From positions 8,333,507-8,397,506 of the forward strand of contig NZ_QFRX01000001.1 of the NCBI RefSeq assembly GCF_003143935.1: a stretch of DNA of 64,000 nucleotides, in the 5' to 3' direction. Position 1 is the first letter of the stretch; each line of letters opens with the position of its first letter. Shown one piece after another: positions 58,755-64,000 of this stretch. This stretch comes from Streptomyces sp. Act143. Lineage in GTDB: Bacteria > Actinomycetota > Actinomycetes > Streptomycetales > Streptomycetaceae. The notes under the pieces are model-generated. The model did no database searches and was not told the origin of the DNA. It saw nothing but the letters and a program-made list of their open reading frames with translations. A program made the position numbers and the translations under genes.

Positions 58755-60140
58755 CTACTTCCGGGTGCCGGACGCATGCGTCGGGGCCGCCGCGGGCCTG
58801 TCGGCGGCTATGGCGGCGCGCAGTTGCTTGAGCGCGGCCACGAACAGTTCGGAGAAGGTGGGGAACGGCTGGATGGTGTCGCTCAGCACGCCGATCGGGA
58901 CCCCGGCGCGGATCGCCAGGGTTGCCTGTTGCAGCCACTCACCGGCCTCGGGCGCCAGCGCGTGGGCGCCGGTGAGCCTCGCACCGTCGGAGACGAGAGC
59001 CAGGTGGCCGTTGAAGTCGGCGTAGTCGCGGGTGTACGTGGCGAGCTTCGCCACTCCGTTCACCGGGACGACGGCGGAGAACCGGTCCTCGGCGAGCCCG
59101 ACGGACGCGGCCTGCGGGTCCGTGTACACCACGTGCGGGACGGCGTCGTAGTGCGCCTCGACCTCCTCGCCGGCCAGATGGGCCGCGAGGACGTCGCCCT
59201 GGTACTTCCCCACGTGGGTGAGCGGCGAGACACCGGTCACGTCGCCCACGGCCCAGACACCGTCGCCCGCCCGCAGGTGCTCGTCCACGTCGATGCCGCG
59301 TTCGGTCACGCTGACGTCGACGTTCTCCAGACCGATGCCCTGCACGTTGGGGCGGCGGCCGGTGGCGACGAGCAGCTTGTCCCCGCGCGCCCGGGTGCCG
59401 TCGTCGAGGTCGAGCACGTAGTCCTCGCCTTCCTTGCGGGCGGCGGTGGGCCGGGCGTTGAGGACGACCTCGATGCCGTCCCGGCGCAGGCACTCGCCGA
59501 GGCCCTCACCGAGCGCTCGGGGTTCGTGCGGGAGCACCCGGTCGGAACCGGAGACGAGGACGACCTCGGCACCGAAGCGGCGAATGGCCTGCGCCATCTC
59601 CACCCCCACGGGTCCGGCGCCGAGCACGACCAGCCGCCGCGGCACGGCTTTCAGCCCGGTCGCCTCCCGGTTGGTCCACACACCGTCCAGTTCGCGCAGA
59701 CCGGGCACGGGCGGGATGTACGAGGACGATCCGGTGGCGACGACGATGTGCTCGGCGGTGTACGCGGCTCCCTCGACCTCGACCACCCCGGGTGCCTTGA
59801 TGACCGCGGTGCCGCGGATCAGATGGATGCCGGCCCCCTTCAGCCAGGCTTCCTGCCCGGCGTCGGAGTAGTCCGAGACCATGAAGTCGCGCCAGGCGAG
59901 CGCCGCGGCGACATCCACCTCGGCGCGTGCCAGGGCGCCCCGGGCCGCGTGGACGGCCTCCCCGGGGCGCAGGAGCGTCTTGGACGGGACACAGGCGTAG
60001 TACGAGCACTCGCCGCCGGCCAGTGCCCGCTCGACGACGGCGACCCGGAAGCCGCGTTCGGCGATCTCTCCCGCGGTGTGTTCACCAGGGGAACCGGCGC
60101 CGATGACGATGACGTCGAAGTCGGTCTGGGTGTGCGCCAT
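58755..60140 (-). CDS. Dihydrolipoamide-dehydrogenase-like flavoprotein, paralog B
   Basis: 461 aa. VIVIGAGSPGEHTAGE; redox pair in GGECSYYACVPSK (Cys45/Cys50, identical numbering to paralog A); second Rossmann LVVLGAGPVGVEMAQA; AVGDVTGVSPLTHVGKYQ. The C-terminal dimer-site motif reads QPFPTFSE, again Phe replacing the base His. Both paralogs thus define a variant of the disulfide reductase family. SD GGGAGG precedes ATG60140. Upstream sequence carries tandem repeats. Confidence 0.9.
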   Translation of the reverse strand: MAHTQTDFDVIVIGAGSPGEHTAGEIAERGFRVAVVERALAGGECSYYACVPSKTLLRPGEAVHAARGALARAEVDVAAALAWRDFMVSDYSDAGQEAWLKGAGIHLIRGTAVIKAPGVVEVEGAAYTAEHIVVATGSSSYIPPVPGLRELDGVWTNREATGLKAVPRRLVVLGAGPVGVEMAQAIRRFGAEVVLVSGSDRVLPHEPRALGEGLGECLRRDGIEVVLNARPTAARKEGEDYVLDLDDGTRARGDKLLVATGRRPNVQGIGLENVDVSVTERGIDVDEHLRAGDGVWAVGDVTGVSPLTHVGKYQGDVLAAHLAGEEVEAHYDAVPHVVYTDPQAASVGLAEDRFSAVVPVNGVAKLATYTRDYADFNGHLALVSDGARLTGAHALAPEAGEWLQQATLAIRAGVPIGVLSDTIQPFPTFSELFVAALKQLRAAIAADRPAAAPTHASGTRK

Positions 60141-60168
60141 GTCGGTGCCTCCCTCAGTACGAGGTCGC

Positions 60169-60232
60169 GAGCCGGCGTCCCCGGCTTCCGATGACTGGTC
60201 GAGCCGGCGTCCCCGGCTTCCGATGACTGGTC
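60169..60232. repeat. Two tandem 32-bp repeats upstream of flavoprotein B
   Basis: Units 60169-60200 and 60201-60232 are identical (core GATGACTGGTCGAGCC, with a partial third copy). Further right, GTCGGCCACGGGGCAG occurs twice (60298-60313 and about 60345). Probably recent local duplication near the promoter. Confidence 0.85.
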
Positions 60233-60394
60233 GAGCCGATGTCGCGCCCGAGGAGTCCTTGCCCATGGTCCCCGGGCCGACGGGGCCTCGCACCCGTGTC
60301 GGCCACGGGGCAGATCCCCGGCCGTGGTCACCGGGGACCCGCGTCGGCCACGGGGCAGGCCCCCGGCCATGACCTCGCCGTGCGCCCCAGCGCC

Positions 60395-61726
60395 CTACCG
60401 CAGGGACCTGAACGCGGCCCGTACCTCCTGGGTCAGCAACTGCGGCTGCTCCCAGGCGGCGAAGTGGCCCCCCTTGTCGACCTCGTTCCAGTGGATGATG
60501 TTGCCGAAGGTCCGCTCGCCCCAGCTGAGCGGGGCGCGGTAGATCTCGGCGGGGAAGACCGTGACCGCGACCGGAAGGCTCGGGATGGCGACGGCGTCGA
60601 ACGGCCCGCCACCGGCCTGGGCGCCCTCCCAGTACGACCGCGAGGACGAGGTCCCGGTGTTGGTCAGCCAGTACAGCGAGATGGCGTCGAGCATCTCGTC
60701 CCGGGTGAGGACCTTCTCGGGCTCACCGCCGCTGTCGGTCCACTCGGCGAACTTGTCGTAGTAGTAGGCGGCCATGGCGACCGGGGAGTCCGCCAGCGCG
60801 TAGCCGATCGTCTGCGGGCTCTGGTTCATCATCGCCGCGTAGCCGAAGCCGTCGCGGTAGAAGTGCAGCAACCGGTCGTAGGCGATCTTCTCGCGGGCCG
60901 AGAGGCCGGCGGGGGCCGGATCGAAGTTGCGGAGGTGGCGGAGCACGTCCTTCGGCACGGTTCCGGGCATGTTGACGTGGATGCCGAGCAGTCCCTTGGG
61001 CTGCTGCACCGCGAGCAGCTCGGAGATGATCGCGCCCCAGTCGCCGCCCTGGGACACGTACTCGGGATAGCCGAGTCTGAGCATGAGCGTGTGGAAGGCG
61101 CTCGCCATGTGCGCGGGGTTCCAGCCGACCGCCGTCGGCTTGCCGGAGAAGCCGTAGCCCGGCATGGTCGGCAGCACCAGATGGAAGGCGTCCTCGGCAC
61201 GGCCACCGTGCGCCGTCGGGTTGGTGAGCGGGTCGATGACCTTCAGCAGCTCGATGATCGAGCCCGGCCAGCCGTGCGTCATCAGCAGCGGCAGGGCACC
61301 GGAGTGCGGGGAGCGGATGTGGGCGAACTGGATGTCCAGCCCGTCCACCTCGGTGATGAACTGCGGCAGCGCGTTGAGCCTCGCCTCGATCCTGCGCCAG
61401 CTGTAGCCGGTGCCCCAGTACTCGACGAGCGGGCGCAGCTTCGCCAGCTGGGCGCCCTGGGACCGGTCGCCGACGGTCTCCTCGTCCGGCCACCGCGTCG
61501 CCCGCAGCCGCCGCCGGAGGTCGGCCAGGTCGCGCTGCGGGACCTTGATGCGGAAGGGCCGGACACCGGCGCCTCCGTGAGCGGCGGTGCCCGTGGCCGT
61601 GGTGCCGCCGGTCGCGGCGCGCGCCTGGCCGGGCAGGCCGATCTGTGCGCCGGCGGCGACGCCTGCCGCGAGGCCCAGGAACCGGCGCCGGCCGGGACCG
61701 TGATCGGTGGTTTCGGTCGTGCTCAT
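60395..61726 (-). CDS. Tat-exported epoxide hydrolase-like alpha/beta hydrolase
   Basis: 443 aa. Tat signal GRRRFLGLAAGVAAG. An EHN-type N-terminal domain (FRIKVPQRDLADLRRRLRATRWP) precedes the alpha/beta core: HGWPGS oxyanion loop, nucleophile Asp in SQGGDWGA, and catalytic His in KGGHFAAWEQP. Tyrosines in the cap that bind the epoxide oxygen are likely. Export is unusual for this group. SD AGGAG precedes ATG61726. Second gene after the redoxin at 62399, with a 52-bp gap. Confidence 0.9.
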   Translation of the reverse strand: MSTTETTDHGPGRRRFLGLAAGVAAGAQIGLPGQARAATGGTTATGTAAHGGAGVRPFRIKVPQRDLADLRRRLRATRWPDEETVGDRSQGAQLAKLRPLVEYWGTGYSWRRIEARLNALPQFITEVDGLDIQFAHIRSPHSGALPLLMTHGWPGSIIELLKVIDPLTNPTAHGGRAEDAFHLVLPTMPGYGFSGKPTAVGWNPAHMASAFHTLMLRLGYPEYVSQGGDWGAIISELLAVQQPKGLLGIHVNMPGTVPKDVLRHLRNFDPAPAGLSAREKIAYDRLLHFYRDGFGYAAMMNQSPQTIGYALADSPVAMAAYYYDKFAEWTDSGGEPEKVLTRDEMLDAISLYWLTNTGTSSSRSYWEGAQAGGGPFDAVAIPSLPVAVTVFPAEIYRAPLSWGERTFGNIIHWNEVDKGGHFAAWEQPQLLTQEVRAAFRSLR

Positions 61727-61778
61727 CCAAACTCCTTCTGATCGGGTCGGGTCTGCTGGGCACCGCGGACAAGGTGGG

Positions 61779-62399
61779 TCACGGGTCCGCCGAAGCCGTG
61801 TGCTGCGGGGCGCGCGGTGTCTCCCGCAGGCCGCGCTTGTTCCAGCCGTGGAAGGGGGAGAGGTCGCCCGCGTCCCACCTCTCGCGCAGCCCCGGGGTGG
61901 CGAGATCCCAGTCCGGGCGGACCTCGCTGCTGACCTGGCGCAGGTCCTGCCAGAGATCGGTCAGCGACGGCCGGCCCCAGAACCAGTAGCCGTTGTAGAC
62001 GCGGTGAACGATGAGCCCGGGCTTGAGCACGAGGGTGTGCGGGATCATCGGGTCGTGCTCCGGGTCGGTGTACTCCTGGATGTCGAGATCGCGCTGGACG
62101 ATCCGCCCGGGATCCGACAGGAAGGGCCAGAAGGCTCCCACCGAGGCGCGGAACTCCTGGAGGGTGTGGTGTTCGTCGGTGGCGATCGTCGCGATCTGCG
62201 TGTAGGCGACGGCGATCTTCGTCTGGAACGACGCGAGATCCTGGTGCTGCTGGTGCTCCTTCGGGCAGTAGTGGCCGCGGGCCAGGGTGAGGATCATCGG
62301 GTCCTCGCCCTGAAGCTCGCTGAGCCGCCTCAGGACGCCGGTGTGGTCGGGCAGCTCGTAGTCGGGAAACGTGGCACCGGGAACGATGTCGGAGCGCAT
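61779..62399 (-). CDS. Redoxin / peroxiredoxin-like protein
   Basis: 206 aa, AhpC/TSA-like thioredoxin fold. FPDYELPDHTGVLRRLSELQG is the first strand-turn; the active site LARGHYCPKEHQQHQ (Cys45) differs from the classic PxxxTxxC in spacing, as in a subgroup of bacterial 1-Cys-type redoxins. TDEHHTLQEFRASVGAFWPFLSDP follows. Likely a peroxide or disulfide scavenger in the cytoplasm. SD GAAAGG precedes ATG62399. First gene of an operon with the epoxide hydrolase. Confidence 0.85.
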   Translation of the reverse strand: MRSDIVPGATFPDYELPDHTGVLRRLSELQGEDPMILTLARGHYCPKEHQQHQDLASFQTKIAVAYTQIATIATDEHHTLQEFRASVGAFWPFLSDPGRIVQRDLDIQEYTDPEHDPMIPHTLVLKPGLIVHRVYNGYWFWGRPSLTDLWQDLRQVSSEVRPDWDLATPGLRERWDAGDLSPFHGWNKRGLRETPRAPQHTASADP

Positions 62400-62598
62400 G
62401 GCATGCCTTTCGCGGTCGGCGAGGAACGGAGCGGCAACACCTGCTGGGACGTGCCCGGCCGGTCGGCCGGGCGTGAAGGACCTGGACGGCACCCTCGGCC
62501 GGGTCACGGCAGGGCGAGCACGCCCGGGCCACGCTCGCGCGGTCACGTCGCACGAGTCGACGGGCGACCTGTCGCTACGGCGCCGCCGGCTCGCTGTC

Positions 62599-62650
62599 TC
62601 TCGCCATCGGTACGAAGTCGTGGTTTCTCGCGATCGGTACGAAGTCGTTC
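62599..62650. repeat. Two 23-bp near-identical repeats, 27-bp period
   Basis: TCTCGCCATCGGTACGAAGT at 62599 and TCTCGCGATCGGTACGAAGT at 62626. They lie in the gene-free 62400-62990 gap between a leftward operon and a rightward SDR; a tandem operator is possible. I see nothing else in that gap. Confidence 0.75.
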
Positions 62651-62990
62651 AACAGTCTGTGCTCCGCACCCGGCGCTCGCACCCGTGGGCCACCCCGGTC
62701 GGCACACGGGCGCACACATGTCGAGCGCGGGCTGCGCGCACCCGGGGTGCCCGGATGCGGCCCAGGGACGGCACGGAGGTATCCCGCCCCAGGCTGCCGC
62801 GAACATGATCCATCTCGCTGGACCCGGTGGCTTTGCGGGACAATCCTGCACAACTGCTGCAGAGCGCTCACTTGATCCGCACCACGCCGGTGGCAAGCCC
62901 TTCTGACCGGTGCTGATGCGAGGCCCGCCGCACACCTACACCGACGGCCGGCTCCGCACGCGGTGAGCACGGCGGACGGAGGAAGACGAC

Positions 62991-63755
62991 ATGACCGGAC
63001 GGCTCCACGGCACGGTGGCACTGGTCACCGGCGCCAGCAGCGGCATCGGCGAGGCCACCGCCCGCAGCCTCAGCGAGCAGGGCGCGACGGTCGCCCTGCT
63101 CGCACGACGCCGCGAGAGGCTGACGAGCCTGGCGGAGAAGATCCGCGCCGCCGGCGGCACTGCCCTCGTCGTAGCGGCCGACATCACCGACCAGCCCCAG
63201 GCCGCGGCCGCCGTCGACCAGGTGGTGGCCGAACTCGGCCGCCTGGACACGCTGGTGAACAACGCCGGTTTCATGGGGCTCGGGCCGGTGCTGAACGCTC
63301 CGCTCCAGGAGTGGGAGCGCATGCTGGAGGTCAACGTCCAGGGCCTGCTGTACGTCACCCACGCCGCCCTGGCGCATCTGGTGCGGGCCGCGCAGGACTC
63401 CACGCGGCAGGTGGCGGACCTGGTCAACATCAGCTCCACCGCGGGGCGGGTCGCCCGGCGCGGAACGGCCGTCTACAACCTCACGAAGTTCGGGATCAAC
63501 GGATTCGCCGAGGCGCTGCGGCAGGAGGTCCTGGCCAAACACGTGCGTGTGAGCGTGGTGGAGCCCGGCGCGGTCGACACCGAGCTGAGTTCGCACCTGC
63601 GGGACGGCGTACGGCAGTCGATCGAACGGCAGGTGCGGGGTCTGGAGCTGCTGCGGCCCGAGGACATCGCCGACGCGGTGACGTACATCGTCACACGGGA
63701 CCGGCGGGTGGCCGTCAACGAGATCCTCGTACGTGCCGCTGACCAGACCTGGTAG
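62991..63755 (+). CDS. Short-chain dehydrogenase/reductase
   Basis: 254 aa classical SDR: VTGASSGIG, NNAGFMG, NISSTAGR and YNLTKFGING (YxxxK). LARRRERL after strand 2 favours NADP(H). It is close in sequence to the SDR at 35654 (both continue EATA and AGGTAL/NGGTAL). SD GGAGGAAG precedes ATG62991. Substrate unknown. The gap to the next gene (63756-63940) shows no gene. Confidence 0.95.
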   Translation: MTGRLHGTVALVTGASSGIGEATARSLSEQGATVALLARRRERLTSLAEKIRAAGGTALVVAADITDQPQAAAAVDQVVAELGRLDTLVNNAGFMGLGPVLNAPLQEWERMLEVNVQGLLYVTHAALAHLVRAAQDSTRQVADLVNISSTAGRVARRGTAVYNLTKFGINGFAEALRQEVLAKHVRVSVVEPGAVDTELSSHLRDGVRQSIERQVRGLELLRPEDIADAVTYIVTRDRRVAVNEILVRAADQTW

Positions 63756-63940
63756 CGGCGGTCGGCGCCGTCCGGCGGCCAGTGACACGTTGCAGCGGAC
63801 GGATGACAGGTGCCACGGGCCGGGAGGACCAGGGTGTCTCACGGGGGCGATCGTGGTGCTTTTCCGTAAAGGTGGTCCGAGGAAGTGCTTCTGCGACATG
63901 GGCAGAGGCCGCCTACCCTGAACAGCGGGAGTGATCGAAG

Positions 63941-64000
63941 ATGGCGAAGATCCTGTTCGTGATGACGGGGGCGTCGTACTGGGTTCTCAACGACGGCACC
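63941..64000 (+). CDS. DJ-1/PfpI (type 1 glutamine amidotransferase-like) protein, truncated by window edge
   Basis: Twenty codons visible: MAKILFVMTGASYWVLNDGT. This start is typical of DJ-1/PfpI-type proteins in actinobacteria, which are glyoxalase-, deglycase- or chaperone-like. GGGAG lies 11 bases upstream of ATG63941, and TACCCT may be a -10. The rest lies beyond the window, so catalytic Cys cannot be checked. Confidence 0.65.
   Translation, partial: MAKILFVMTGASYWVLNDGT

Overview
The window is high-GC actinobacterial DNA, most likely from Streptomyces or a close relative. Codons end mostly in G or C, GTG starts are common, several proteins carry twin-arginine or lipoprotein signals, and a mycothiol-dependent nitroreductase-like protein is present (mycothiol is the actinobacterial thiol). 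I see no rRNA, tRNA, CRISPR array or intact transposon. Remnants of an IS701-like transposase, two toxin-antitoxin pairs and a cytochrome b561 gene point to accessory chromosome rather than core.

Layout. 1-3.6 kb: a truncated DUF5648-type protein, a DUF4097 protein, a secreted protein and a lipoprotein. 3.8-16 kb: a coherent accessory cluster. Two paralogous AAA-type ATPase regulators with C-terminal helix-turn-helix flank an FAD oxidoreductase. They are followed by an operon for an MFS exporter fused in frame to an SRPBCC domain, a carotenoid/stilbene-type cleavage dioxygenase, two small membrane proteins and a Tat-exported multicopper oxidase. A 13-bp motif recurs in the two control regions. 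16-34 kb: an SDR/TetR divergon with a double operator, IS and toxin-antitoxin debris, a membrane-CBS fusion, secreted proteins, a two-component system beside an orphan FtsX permease, an MMPL transporter plus a 55-aa Cys-rich protein behind CsoR/CstR-like palindromes, and a patch of small unknown proteins including a stand-alone KOW protein.

34-41.7 kb: an XRE/SDR divergon, then a set whose promoters carry TTGA-N4-TCAA palindromes. It comprises a double-SnoaL protein, a membrane Mrr-like protein, a SnoaL-like protein and a glycosyltransferase, next to a MarR regulator. 41.8-64 kb: a dense set of redox and detoxification genes. These are an MBL hydrolase, nitronate monooxygenase, four SDRs, an alcohol dehydrogenase, WrbA, muconolactone-isomerase-like and SnoaL-like proteins, three MFS exporters, two disulfide-oxidoreductase flavoproteins, a nitroreductase, an epoxide hydrolase, a redoxin and a DJ-1/PfpI protein. 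At least six GACCGGTC-type operators lie in front of these genes and of one of two TetR genes, suggesting one electrophile/quinone-responsive regulon.

The strongest leads are the 3.8-16 kb cluster with its unusual regulators and repeat motifs, the distributed TetR and MarR operator sets, the shared leaderless-promoter geometry of three regulator genes, and the in-frame MFS-SRPBCC and membrane-CBS fusions. All functions are inferred from sequence motifs and remembered family features; no database search was run.
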